Positions 32,325 to 39,778 of a stretch of DNA of 64,000 nucleotides are shown here, in pieces. A program made the translations under genes and the position numbers. Where the stretch lies: assembly GCF_003057875.1 (NCBI RefSeq), contig NZ_PYXZ01000013.1, positions 62,427 through 126,426 of the forward strand. The letters are read 5' to 3'. Within the stretch, counting starts at the first letter, position 1, and each line of letters opens with the position of its first letter. Below the pieces are notes generated by a model. The model had not been told where the DNA came from. It was given only the letters and a program-made list of their open reading frames with translations, and did no database searches. Origin of the DNA: Nocardioides currus (GTDB taxonomy: Bacteria > Actinomycetota > Actinomycetes > Propionibacteriales > Nocardioidaceae).

Positions 32325-33536
32325 TCAGGCGTCGACGGTCCGGGTGAACTGGTCGACGAGGAAGCGCGTCATCTCGATGCGCTGCGTGAACGAGGCGCTG
32401 GGTGCGTCGGCCGGGGCGGCGTGGGCGAGCTCGCCGTACAGGAAGCCGTCGAAGCCGCTGCGGAGCAGGGCGGACGTCGCGAACGCCTCCGGCACCGTCT
32501 CGAGGCCGGTGGTCAGCCCTTCGGCGGCCAGCCCCTCGACGTACGCCGGGACGATCGTGGCCGCGATCGCGGGCATCCGGGAGGCGGGCACGACGTCGGC
32601 GTGGACGAGGCCGACGAGCAGCTGCCCGAGGTCGAAGCCGACGACGTGCGGGCTGCGGAACGAGACGTCGATGACCACCAGCTCGGCGTCGTCGTGGGCC
32701 GGGACGAGGAGGTTCTGCGGACTCGCGTCGCCGTGCGGCAGGGCCTGGGTGAGCGAGTCGAGGCGGTCGAGCAACGCCGGGATCCGTTCCCCGAGGGCGG
32801 TGAGCCGCGAGGCGAGGTCGCGGTGCGCGACGAGCCAGGGATGACCCCAGAGCCCGTCGTCCCTCAGCGGCACCAGGCCACGCGCGGCGACGGCCTGCTC
32901 CGCATACATCCGCAGCGCGAAGCCGGGCGGGAAGCCGCTGACGGCGAGCACGTCCGTGGCGGTGGAGCGGGCGTTCCAGCGTCCGAGCAGGTGGGCGGCG
33001 CGCGCGAACCGGGCATCGTCCCACTCCGCATCGGACACGCCGACGTCCTCCTGCCAGACGGCGACCCGGTCCTCCGGGAGCTCGACGACCCGCGCCAGTC
33101 GCGGCGACCGGAGCCCCTGGGGCAGCGAGGCCTGGACGACCGGGTCCCACAGCTCGAGCTCGGAGCGCCACGGGAACGAGTCGGCGAAGTGGGTCGCGAC
33201 GTGCGGCGGGAGGAGGCGCAGGTCGGGCCAGTGGCGCACGTGCTGCAGGAGCTTGCAGAACAGCGACCAGGCCGAGCCGTCGGCCGTCGTCCCGCTGACG
33301 CGGTAGACGCCCCCGGTGGCCGGTGACCCCATCGAGTGGGCGACGGTGGTCAGTCGGGCATCGCCGGGTCGCGGGTGCCGGCCCGTCGAGGCGGTCACCA
33401 GCTCGTCCAGGGCCCGGTCGACCGCGTGCTGGTCCGCGTCGCAGCCGAGCAGGGCGGCGAGCGTGGTGGTCGGCACGGGCGGCAGGTCGTCCCGCACACG
33501 AGCGCCGTGCCCGAGAGCCTCGGTCGTCAGGTCCAC
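32325..33536 (-). CDS. Aminoglycoside phosphotransferase-like kinase (APH/choline-kinase fold)
   Basis: The 403-residue protein carries the late kinase motifs: LPHGDASPQNLLVP (catalytic HGDxxxxN) and VVIDVSFRSPHVVGFDLGQL (metal-binding Asp). The expected N-lobe has LFCKLLQHVRHWPD (Lys). Members phosphorylate antibiotics, choline or small metabolites; nothing here fixes the substrate. GTG start at 33536 with GGAG nine bases upstream. It diverges from a MarR gene across 56 bases that contain a large inverted repeat, so MarR control is likely. It ends nine bases from the convergent gene at 32315. Confidence 0.72.
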   Translation of the reverse strand: MDLTTEALGHGARVRDDLPPVPTTTLAALLGCDADQHAVDRALDELVTASTGRHPRPGDARLTTVAHSMGSPATGGVYRVSGTTADGSAWSLFCKLLQHVRHWPDLRLLPPHVATHFADSFPWRSELELWDPVVQASLPQGLRSPRLARVVELPEDRVAVWQEDVGVSDAEWDDARFARAAHLLGRWNARSTATDVLAVSGFPPGFALRMYAEQAVAARGLVPLRDDGLWGHPWLVAHRDLASRLTALGERIPALLDRLDSLTQALPHGDASPQNLLVPAHDDAELVVIDVSFRSPHVVGFDLGQLLVGLVHADVVPASRMPAIAATIVPAYVEGLAAEGLTTGLETVPEAFATSALLRSGFDGFLYGELAHAAPADAPSASFTQRIEMTRFLVDQFTRTVDA

Positions 33537-33554
33537 GGGGCACTCCGAATCGTC

Positions 33555-33591
33555 AGGTAACCTTACTTCTTCGCAGATAGTAAGGTTGCCT
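33555..33591. promoter_or_regulatory. Inverted-repeat operator between the kinase and MarR genes
   Basis: AGGTAACCTTACT (33555-33567) and AGTAAGGTTGCCT (33579-33591) are inverse copies with one mismatch in 13 positions, 11 bases apart. The right arm covers TAAGGT (33581-33586), the apparent leaderless -10 of the MarR gene. This is the arrangement of a self-repressing MarR operator. Confidence 0.65.
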
Positions 33592-33592
33592 T

Positions 33593-34045
33593 ATGACATC
33601 GGTCAAGGACGATCTTCCCGACCACGCGCTGGCGCTCCTGGGCTACGTCATGGACGGGATGCGCCGCGAGGTGCTGGAGCAGACGTCCCTCATCGCCGGG
33701 CCGGCGCACGGACTGCGGAGCAGCCACATCCGGCTGCTCAGCCTGACGCCCGTCGACGGGATGAGGGTGACCGACCTGGCCGAACGGGTCGGCATGACCA
33801 AGCAGGCGCTCGGTGAGTTCGCGACCGGCCTGGAGGGGCTGGGGCTGCTCGAGAGCGTGCGCGACCCGAGCGATCGCCGGGCCCGCATCCTGCGGCCGAC
33901 CGCGCGGGGCCGGCGGGCGGTGGCCGACAGCGAGGCCGTCATCCGCGAGGTCGAGTCGCGCTGGCGCGACCGGGTCGGCCACCAGCGCTGGGACGCGCTG
34001 CGCCAGACCCTGTCGGACGCGGCGGAACCGGATGTCTCGAGCTAG
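33593..34045 (+). CDS. MarR-family transcriptional regulator
   Basis: The 150-residue protein has the MarR winged helix: HGLRSSHIRLLSLTPVDGMR, VTDLAERVGMTKQALGEFAT (recognition helix), GLGLLESVRDPSDRRARILR with the DxRxR wing, and long dimerisation helices at both ends. It probably binds the 13-bp inverted repeat directly upstream and represses itself and the divergent kinase gene; the ligand is unknown. Its end overlaps the bfr gene end by four bases. The ATG at 33593 is leaderless (TAAGGT, six bases). Confidence 0.85.
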   Translation: MTSVKDDLPDHALALLGYVMDGMRREVLEQTSLIAGPAHGLRSSHIRLLSLTPVDGMRVTDLAERVGMTKQALGEFATGLEGLGLLESVRDPSDRRARILRPTARGRRAVADSEAVIREVESRWRDRVGHQRWDALRQTLSDAAEPDVSS

Positions 34046-34536
34046 GCGCCCGGGCCCTCGCCGGCCGGGATCTGCTGGCCGAGGTACTGCTGGAGCCCGA
34101 CCCTCTCGATCGCGTCGAGCTGGCTCTCGAACCAGTCGGCGTGCTTCTCCTCGTCGCGCACCATCTCCTCGAACACCGCGGCGGTGCCGTGGTCGCCGAG
34201 GTCGTGGCACTCCTGCGCCGAGGCGTTGAACTGGTCGACGGCCGCCTTCTCGCTGGCGAGCGCGAGGCGCAGCATCTCCTCGGCGGTCTCGCCCACGGTG
34301 ATCGCGCCGAGCTTCTGCACGTTGGGATGGCCGTCGAACATCAGGATGCGGTTGATGAGGTCGTCGGCGTCGCGCATCTCGTCGATCGAGAGGTCGTAGA
34401 ACACCGTGCCGAGCCGGCCCAGGCCCCAGTTGTCGAGCATGCGCGCGTGCAGGAAGTAGGTGTTGGTGACGGTGAGCTCGAACGTGAGCGCGTCGTTGAG
34501 CAGCTCGACGACACGGGGACTAGCTGGCTGCACCAT
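34042..34536 (-). CDS. bfr: Bacterioferritin with an altered ferroxidase ligand
   Basis: The 164-residue iron-storage protein has the four-helix bacterioferritin pattern: LLNDALTFELTVTNTYFLHA with Glu20, DEMRDADDLINRI, EEMLRLALASEK and VRDEEKHADWFESQLDAIE with the later Glu and His. The haem ligand Met54 is present. The ferroxidase His of the usual EMRHAD motif (E. coli His54) is Asp here (EMRDAD), which may change iron oxidation. TCCTGGAGG precedes the ATG. It overlaps the bfd-like gene by 17 bases and would share its iron-box promoter. Confidence 0.9.
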   Translation of the reverse strand: MVQPASPRVVELLNDALTFELTVTNTYFLHARMLDNWGLGRLGTVFYDLSIDEMRDADDLINRILMFDGHPNVQKLGAITVGETAEEMLRLALASEKAAVDQFNASAQECHDLGDHGTAAVFEEMVRDEEKHADWFESQLDAIERVGLQQYLGQQIPAGEGPGA

Positions 34537-34723
34537 CCACCTCCAGGAGAGTCGCTTCCTGCTCGTGATGCTGGCACACCAGCGCCTTCACCGTGAAGAT
34601 GCAGGACCCACAATCCTGGGCCGCTCCCGTCGAGCGGCACACCGCCGAGACGGTGCGTGCGCCGTCGGCCATCGCAGCGGACACGGCGCGGTCGCTCACG
34701 ACGCGGCAGTGGCACACGATCAT
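34520..34723 (-). CDS. bfd: Bacterioferritin-associated ferredoxin-like [2Fe-2S] protein
   Basis: The 67-residue protein is a BFD-like [2Fe-2S] domain with CxC (Cys4, Cys6) and CxxC (Cys38, Cys41). In E. coli and Pseudomonas such a protein reduces the core of bacterioferritin to release iron. It lies in the same operon and upstream of bfr. An upstream in-frame start at 34783 would run through the iron box and add 20 poorly conserved residues, so the ATG at 34723 was chosen. Confidence 0.85.
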   Translation of the reverse strand: MIVCHCRVVSDRAVSAAMADGARTVSAVCRSTGAAQDCGSCIFTVKALVCQHHEQEATLLEVDGAAS

Positions 34724-34764
34724 CGGACGGCTCGCCTTCGGGCGGGAGGGGGATCGGACGACTG

Positions 34765-34779
34765 AGGTTAGCCTAACCT
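34765..34779. promoter_or_regulatory. IdeR/DtxR-type iron box before bfd-bfr
   Basis: AGGTTAGCCTAACCT is palindromic except for its centre and matches the actinobacterial iron-box half-site (T/A)TAGGTTAG. On the minus strand its TAGGCT can also serve as the -10 for bfd. IdeR (Fe) binding here would repress the bfd-bfr unit. Confidence 0.75.
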
Positions 34780-34806
34780 GCACCGATCGCCATCCCGGCG
34801 TCTCAC

Positions 34807-35811
34807 TCAGCGGCCGGAGCGCGAGGCGGGCTCACCGGTCAACACGCGTACGGCGAGGTCCGTCGTCGCCTCGACGTTCAGGAACCCGACGACGCGGCTG
34901 ACCCGCTCGATGTCGAGCGGCAGGAGCCCGGGTGTCCCGGGCACCTCCGGCGTCAGCCCCAGGTCGATGTCGTCGTGGCCGGCCATCATCGACACGTTGA
35001 AGTCGTAGCGCTCGCGGGCCCCGGGCGCGGAGAGGCGGCGCACGACCCCCGCGCCGAGCCGACGGCCGCCGGCGTCGAGCGACCACGCGTCGAGCGCCGC
35101 GGCGAGGGTCCGGCCCTCGTCGTGGTCGATGTCGGCCCAGGCGGCGGTCATCGACCCGGCCGCGGCGAGCAGGGCGGCGGCCGTCTTCTCGCCGATCCCG
35201 GCGACTCCGGGCAGGTTGTCGCTGGCGTCGCCACGCAGGGCGGCGTAGGCCAGGTAGTTGGTCGACGCGACGCCGTACATCGCCTGCAGGCTACGGGGAT
35301 TGAGGAGCGGCGAGCCGTGGATGCCGCCGTCGATGAGCCGGAGCACCTGCGTGTGCTCGCTGATCTGGGCGAAGGCGTCGCGGTCGGAGGTGACGATGAC
35401 GCAGCTCCAGCCGTGCCGTCCGGCCCACGTGGCCGCGGCCGCGTTGACGTCGTCCGCCTCAAGCCCGGGCGGGGTGACCGTGGCCAGGCCGAGCGCGTCG
35501 AGCAGCGCACCCGCCCGCTCGAGCTGGTCGATCAGCTCGGGGTCCTTGGGCGCGCGGCCCGCCTTGTAGTCGGGATAGGCGTCACGCCGCTTCGACGACG
35601 TGCGGTCGTCGAGCCCGAAGACCACCGCGTCGGGCGCGAACCCGTCGATGCACTCGATGATCTGGCGGAGCATGCCGTGCAGCGCCCACGCCGGGCGTCC
35701 CGAGCGGTCGAGGATCCGGGTGTGGGCGCGCGCGTGGTGGTTGCGGTGCAGCAGCGACGGCGCGTCGACGACGAGGAGCAGCTTGCGGCTCGGGGCAACG
35801 GATGACGTCAT
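34807..35811 (-). CDS. 5'-3' exonuclease of FEN/PolA-N type (stand-alone)
   Basis: The 334-residue protein is a single-domain flap/5'-3' exonuclease with the PIN-type metal residues LLVVDAPSLLHRNHHA, VFGLDDRTSSKRRDAYPDYK, GLEADDVNAAAA, VIVTSDRDAFAQI and the helix-hairpin-helix DNA-binding GDASDNLPGVAGIGEKTAAA. It resembles the N-terminal domain of DNA polymerase I without a polymerase. Actinobacteria often have it as an extra nuclease for RNA-primer removal. The ATG at 35826 five codons earlier is possible, but TAGCAT (35825-35830) overlaps it and looks like the -10. Confidence 0.88.
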   Translation of the reverse strand: MTSSVAPSRKLLLVVDAPSLLHRNHHARAHTRILDRSGRPAWALHGMLRQIIECIDGFAPDAVVFGLDDRTSSKRRDAYPDYKAGRAPKDPELIDQLERAGALLDALGLATVTPPGLEADDVNAAAATWAGRHGWSCVIVTSDRDAFAQISEHTQVLRLIDGGIHGSPLLNPRSLQAMYGVASTNYLAYAALRGDASDNLPGVAGIGEKTAAALLAAAGSMTAAWADIDHDEGRTLAAALDAWSLDAGGRRLGAGVVRRLSAPGARERYDFNVSMMAGHDDIDLGLTPEVPGTPGLLPLDIERVSRVVGFLNVEATTDLAVRVLTGEPASRSGR

Positions 35812-35848
35812 GGCGATCGACGTCATGCTAGGCCCGGAGGCCGGACGG

Positions 35849-37180
35849 TCAGCGACCGGCGTCGAGCATCTCGAGGCGCGTCGCGACCTTCACGCGGATG
35901 CGGCCGGCGGTCTCGCCGAGGCCGATCTCGTGCTGGTCCAGCTTCAGCCAGTGCTCGAGATCGGCCACGTCGACGCCGCGCTCGAGCAGGAACGCGTCCA
36001 CGGCGGCGGGCTCGCGCGAGGTGGCGGTCTCGGTGGTCTCGGCGAGCAGGTGCGCCACGGTCTCGGCCGCGTCGCTCTTGGTGTGGCCGATCAGGCCGAT
36101 CGGACCGCGCTTGATCCATCCGGTCACGAACGTCCCCGGGACGCGCTCGCCGTCGAGGTCGAGCACGCGTCCGCCGTCGTTGGGGACGACGGCGGCCCGC
36201 TCGTCGAAGGGGAGCCCGACCACCGAGGAGCTGCGGTAGCCCACGGCGCGGTAGACGGCCTGGACGTCCCAGTCGGTGATGAGCCCGGTGCCCTCGACGG
36301 AGTCGTCGCCGACCAGGCGGGTGCGCTCGGTGCGCAGCGTCCGGACCGAGCCGTCGTCGCCGACGATCTCGACGGGCTGCTCGAGGAAGTGCAGGTGGAT
36401 GCGGTGCGGCTTGCCGGTGGGCTCGCGACCGACCCAGTTGGCCAGGGTGTCGAGCACCATCTTGGCCTGCTTGTTGCGGCCGATGTGCGCCATGGAGGCG
36501 TCGTCGACCTCGAAGCCCTCGGGGTGCACGACGACGTCGACGTTGGGGGAGTGCGCCAGCTCGCGCAGCTCCAGCGGCGAGAACTTCGCGTAGGCCGGGC
36601 CGCGGCGGGCGAAGACGTGCACGTCGGTGGCGCGCTTGGCCTTGAGGCCCTCGTAGACGTGGGCGGGGATGTCGGTGGTGAGCATCTCGTCGCCGGTCTT
36701 GGCGAGCACGCGGGCGACGTCGAGGGCGACGTTGCCGGCGCCCAGCACGGCCACGTGCTCGGCCTCGAGCGGCCACGTGGTGGGGGCGTCGGGGTGCGAG
36801 TCGTACCACGAGACGAAGTCGGCAGCGCCGTACGAACCCTGGAGGTCCTCGCCCGGGATCTCGAGGGCCCGGTCGGAGCGGGCGCCGGTGGCGATGACGA
36901 CGGCGTCGTAGAACTCGCGCAGCTCCTCGAGCTTGATGTCGTCGCCGAGGTCGACGTTGCCGAGGAGCCGGACCTCGGGGTGCAGCAGCACGCGCTGCAG
37001 GGCCTTGATGATCTCCTTGATCCGCGGGTGGTCCGGCGCGACGCCGTAGCGCACGAGGCCGAAGGGCGCGGGCAGACGCTCGAGGATGTCGATCGAGACG
37101 TCCACGTCGGACTTGACGAGCTGGTCGGCGGCATAGATGCCGGCCGGACCGCCGCCGACGATGGCAACACGAAGAGTCAT
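35849..37180 (-). CDS. fprA: Ferredoxin/adrenodoxin-type NADP+ reductase (FprA)
   Basis: The 443-residue FAD enzyme moves electrons between NADPH and ferredoxin. The FAD motif VAIVGGGPAGIYAADQLVKS is at the start; PFGLVRYGVAPDHPRIKEII and VVIATGARSDR follow, and the NADP motif VAVLGAGNVALDVARVL lies near the centre. The C-terminus has VTGWIKRGPIGLIGHTKSDA. This is the adrenodoxin-reductase-like group of Actinobacteria. It diverges from a LysR gene across 75 bases. The upstream neighbour is 22 bases beyond its stop, so the exonuclease may be co-transcribed. Confidence 0.9.
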   Translation of the reverse strand: MTLRVAIVGGGPAGIYAADQLVKSDVDVSIDILERLPAPFGLVRYGVAPDHPRIKEIIKALQRVLLHPEVRLLGNVDLGDDIKLEELREFYDAVVIATGARSDRALEIPGEDLQGSYGAADFVSWYDSHPDAPTTWPLEAEHVAVLGAGNVALDVARVLAKTGDEMLTTDIPAHVYEGLKAKRATDVHVFARRGPAYAKFSPLELRELAHSPNVDVVVHPEGFEVDDASMAHIGRNKQAKMVLDTLANWVGREPTGKPHRIHLHFLEQPVEIVGDDGSVRTLRTERTRLVGDDSVEGTGLITDWDVQAVYRAVGYRSSSVVGLPFDERAAVVPNDGGRVLDLDGERVPGTFVTGWIKRGPIGLIGHTKSDAAETVAHLLAETTETATSREPAAVDAFLLERGVDVADLEHWLKLDQHEIGLGETAGRIRVKVATRLEMLDAGR

Positions 37181-37236
37181 GACGCCAAGTCTGACAGGGA
37201 TGTCTCGACACATAACGAAGTTGTGGTTGTCCTCTC

Positions 37237-37251
37237 ACAAGGTAGCCTTGT
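37237..37251. promoter_or_regulatory. Palindrome over the LysR -10 box
   Basis: ACAAGG-TAG-CCTTGT is a perfect six-base dyad whose centre is TAGCCT (37243-37248), the -10 of the LysR gene. Next to it are TTGTcctctcACAA (37227-37240) and AACGAAGTT (37214-37222). The 75-bp gap to fprA is thus packed with possible regulator sites. Confidence 0.55.
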
Positions 37252-37255
37252 GGCT

Positions 37256-38185
37256 GTGTTGGGACCTCGCGTGCCGGAGCTGCGCGCCCTCGAGCTGCTC
37301 GTCGAGGTGGCCCGCACGGGCACCGTGAGCGCCGCCGCCGACGTGCTCGGGATCACCCAGCAGGCCGCCTCGTCGCGGATCCGCACGATGGAGACGATGA
37401 TCGGCGAGCCGCTCCTGTTCCGCACCCGCCGCGGCTCGAGCCTCACGCCCACCGGGGACCTCGTGGTCCAGTGGGCACACCGGGTGCTCGAGGAGGCGGC
37501 CCAGCTCGATGCGGGCATCGCGGCCCTGCGCTCCGACCGGCGCGGTCACCTGCGCATCGCCTCCAGCCTGACGATCGCCGAGCACCTCCTGCCGGGCTGG
37601 CTCGTCGCCGTACGCGCGGATCAGGTGCGTGCCGGGCTCGAGCCGACCGAGTTCACGATGACGGCGACCAACAGCGCCCGGGTGGTCGACATGGTCTCCG
37701 CCGGCGAGGTCGACCTCGGGTTCGTGGAGGGACCCGATGCCCCGACCGGCCTCCACCACCGCCTGGTGGGTCGCGACGAGCTGGTCGTCGTGGTCGCCCC
37801 GGAGCACCCGTGGGCGCAGCGGTCACGCAGGCGCGTCGCCGCCAGCACGCTCGCCGGGACCCCGCTCGTCGTGCGCGAGGTGGGGTCGGGGACGCGGACC
37901 GTGCTGGAGCGGGCGCTGGTGGGACTGGCGGTCGCGACGCCGGTGCTGGAGCTGTCGAGCACGGCGGCGGTGCGCGCGGCGGTCGCCGCCGGTGCCGGCC
38001 CGGCCGTGCTCGGTGCGCACGCGGTGCGCGACGACCTCGCCACCGGGCGGCTGGTGGCGGTCACCGTGCACGGCCTCGACCTGCCGCGGCGCCTCAACGC
38101 GGTGTGGCGCGACGGCACGCAGCCGCCCGCCGGCCCGGCGCGCGAGCTCGTCGCCCGCGCCGTGCGCAGCCACCAGGGCCGCTGA
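37256..38185 (+). CDS. LysR-family transcriptional regulator
   Basis: The 309-residue protein has a LysR helix-turn-helix (LRALELLVEVARTGTVSAAA, LGITQQAASSRIRTMETMIG, LLFRTRRGSSLTPTGDLV) and a periplasmic-binding-like effector domain (HLRIASSLTIAEHLLPGWLV, SARVVDMVSAGEVDLGFVEG). It diverges from fprA and probably controls itself and fprA, or a remote target; the effector is unknown. Two GTG codons (37250, 37256) fit. The second gives a 7-base leaderless spacing. Confidence 0.85.
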   Translation: MLGPRVPELRALELLVEVARTGTVSAAADVLGITQQAASSRIRTMETMIGEPLLFRTRRGSSLTPTGDLVVQWAHRVLEEAAQLDAGIAALRSDRRGHLRIASSLTIAEHLLPGWLVAVRADQVRAGLEPTEFTMTATNSARVVDMVSAGEVDLGFVEGPDAPTGLHHRLVGRDELVVVVAPEHPWAQRSRRRVAASTLAGTPLVVREVGSGTRTVLERALVGLAVATPVLELSSTAAVRAAVAAGAGPAVLGAHAVRDDLATGRLVAVTVHGLDLPRRLNAVWRDGTQPPAGPARELVARAVRSHQGR

Positions 38186-38307
38186 GGGCGGTCGGAGTGT
38201 CGGTGCGCAGGCGGTGAGCCAGCCACACTTCGTCGCGTTGGAAGGTGGGTGGGTCACCGCTGCGGGCGTGGCGCGCGGGGCCGTCGCCGCGCAGCCCGTA
38301 CGTCCGC

Positions 38308-38586
38308 TCAGCGCAGCTCGCGCGTGCTGCCCTTGCCGCCGGTGATCGCCTCGGCCGTGCCGATCAGCAGGACGGACGCGACGATCGCGAACACGGTGCC
38401 GAGGAAGTCGAGCTCGGTGATCTTGCCGGTGCCGATCAAGCTGGCGAGGAGCCCGCCGATGACCGAGCCGACGACACCGAGGCCGAGCGTGGCCAGGATG
38501 CTGAGGTTCTGCCGACCGGGCTTGATCAGGCGGGCGATCGCCCCGATGACGAGACCGAAGAAGAGGAAGCCGATGATCGCGAACAT
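38308..38586 (-). CDS. GlsB/YeaQ/YmgE-family stress-response membrane protein
   Basis: The 92-residue protein is a three-helix membrane protein with the transglycosylase-associated signature: GFLFFGLVIGAIARLIKPGR, LGLGVVGSVIGGLLASLI and a final TVFAIVASVLLIG. It is common in Actinobacteria and is often raised under stress; the molecular function is unknown. CCCAGGAGCACCCC precedes the ATG. Confidence 0.85.
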   Translation of the reverse strand: MFAIIGFLFFGLVIGAIARLIKPGRQNLSILATLGLGVVGSVIGGLLASLIGTGKITELDFLGTVFAIVASVLLIGTAEAITGGKGSTRELR

Positions 38587-38660
38587 GGGGTGCTCCTGGG
38601 ATCGAAGAGCCGGGCTGACACCGGCGACTGACTTTCAGCGTAGCCCCGCGATCCACACGC

Positions 38661-38954
38661 TCACGGGTCGAAGAGCCGGTCCTGCGCCTCGACGGAGGTG
38701 ACCTCGAGGCGCACCGCCAGCACCTTGTCCGGAGGCAGGTTGACGCGCGTCAGGATGGCCTGGACCTGCGGCAGCACCCAGCTCGTCGACTGCAGCTGCA
38801 CCCGGGCGATCTCCGTCCCGACCAGCAGCCACACGACCGGGTCGCCGCCACGGTCGGGCAACCAGTGAGCCTCGAGCACGCCGGCCGGTGCCAACGAGGC
38901 GACGAGCGGCAGCATCGCCGCGTCGGCCGCCCGGCGCACCTGCTCGTCGGTCAT
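38661..38954 (-). CDS. Small hypothetical protein (97 aa)
   Basis: The frame encodes a soluble 97-residue product with an amphipathic N-terminal helix (DEQVRRAADAAMLPLVASLA), a Trp-rich central strand pair (DPVVWLLVGTEIARVQLQST) and a C-terminal strand (DKVLAVRLEVTSV). There is no signal peptide or known family. It lies 38 bases from the divergent crotonase start. Codon use looks native. Confidence 0.5.
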   Translation of the reverse strand: MTDEQVRRAADAAMLPLVASLAPAGVLEAHWLPDRGGDPVVWLLVGTEIARVQLQSTSWVLPQVQAILTRVNLPPDKVLAVRLEVTSVEAQDRLFDP

Positions 38955-38979
38955 GTCACCACGCTAGACCTGCGACGCA

Positions 38980-38985
38980 TACGGT
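38980..38985 (+). promoter_or_regulatory. -10 box of the crotonase-type gene
   Basis: TACGGT, seven bases, then the GTG at 38993; leaderless. Confidence 0.45.
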
Positions 38986-38992
38986 GGCGCCC

Positions 38993-39757
38993 GTGAGTGA
39001 TCCCGAGCTCGTCGTGACCAGGGCCGACGACGTCGTGACCGTGGTGTTCAACCGTCCGCACCGCCACAACGCCTTCACCCGCGCGATGTACGCCGAGCTG
39101 CGCGAGCTGTGCGAGGAGCTCCGCCAGGACTCGCGCGTCCGCGCGCTGGTGCTGCGCGGAGCCGGCGGGCGAGCGTTCGCCGCCGGCAACGAGATCTCCG
39201 ACTTCGTCGAGGCCGATGCGGTGGCCTACGAGACCTGGATCCGCGAGCTGCTCGACCTGCTCCTCGAGCTGCCGCAGGTGACGATCGCCGCGATCGACGG
39301 CGTCTGCGTGGGCGGCGGGCTGGCGGTGGCGACGCACTGCGACGTACGCATCGCCACCCCGGCCTCGCGGTTCGGCTACCCGATCGCGAGGACCCTGGGC
39401 AACGCGCTCGCGGCCCCGGTCGTGCACCGGTGCACGTCGGTGTTCGGCGAGTCGCTGACCCGCTCGATGCTGCTGACCGGGCGTCTCGTCGGTGCCGACC
39501 GGGCCTTCGCCGTGGGCGCACTGACCGAGCTGGCCGACGACCTCGACGCGGCCGTCGACCAGCTCGTCGCCGACGTGCTGGCCGGGTCGGCGACCACCCA
39601 GCGCGCGACGAAGCGGCAGCTCAACGCCCGCGCCCTCGAGCAGGAGGCCGCGCCCGGGTTCGACGAGGAGCTGCTGCGCTCGGTCTACGCCGGCTCCGAC
39701 TTCGCCGAGGGCGTGCGGGCGTTCCTGGCCAAGGAGAAGCCGTCGTTCGGCAGCTGA
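38993..39757 (+). CDS. Crotonase/enoyl-CoA hydratase-family protein lacking both catalytic Glu residues
   Basis: The 254-residue protein has the crotonase fold: VVTVVFNRPHRHNAFTRAMY, LRGAGGRAFAAGNEISDF (oxyanion hole), IDGVCVGGGLAVATHCDVRI and ATPASRFGYPIARTLGNALA. Rat enoyl-CoA hydratase has Glu144 in GGGCEL and Glu164 in GQPEIL; here these are Ala111 and Ile131, so hydration is improbable. Isomerase, decarboxylase or thioesterase-like chemistry in the same fold is possible. The gene is leaderless and converges on the MDR oxidoreductase gene 21 bases later. Confidence 0.8.
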   Translation: MSDPELVVTRADDVVTVVFNRPHRHNAFTRAMYAELRELCEELRQDSRVRALVLRGAGGRAFAAGNEISDFVEADAVAYETWIRELLDLLLELPQVTIAAIDGVCVGGGLAVATHCDVRIATPASRFGYPIARTLGNALAAPVVHRCTSVFGESLTRSMLLTGRLVGADRAFAVGALTELADDLDAAVDQLVADVLAGSATTQRATKRQLNARALEQEAAPGFDEELLRSVYAGSDFAEGVRAFLAKEKPSFGS

Positions 39758-39778
39758 CCGCGGTAGGCCGTCCCGGAC

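Noticed and set aside
34724..34783. Longer bfd start with 20 more residues
   Set aside because: The extension runs through the iron box and -10 and does not resemble BFD proteins.
35600..37255. Plus-strand extension of the LysR frame over fprA
   Set aside because: The LysR helix-turn-helix begins right after 37256 and a leaderless promoter precedes it.
38207..38263. GCAGGCGGTGA / TCACCGCTGC long-loop hairpin after the LysR gene
   Set aside because: The 36-base loop and one bulge make it too weak to call a terminator.
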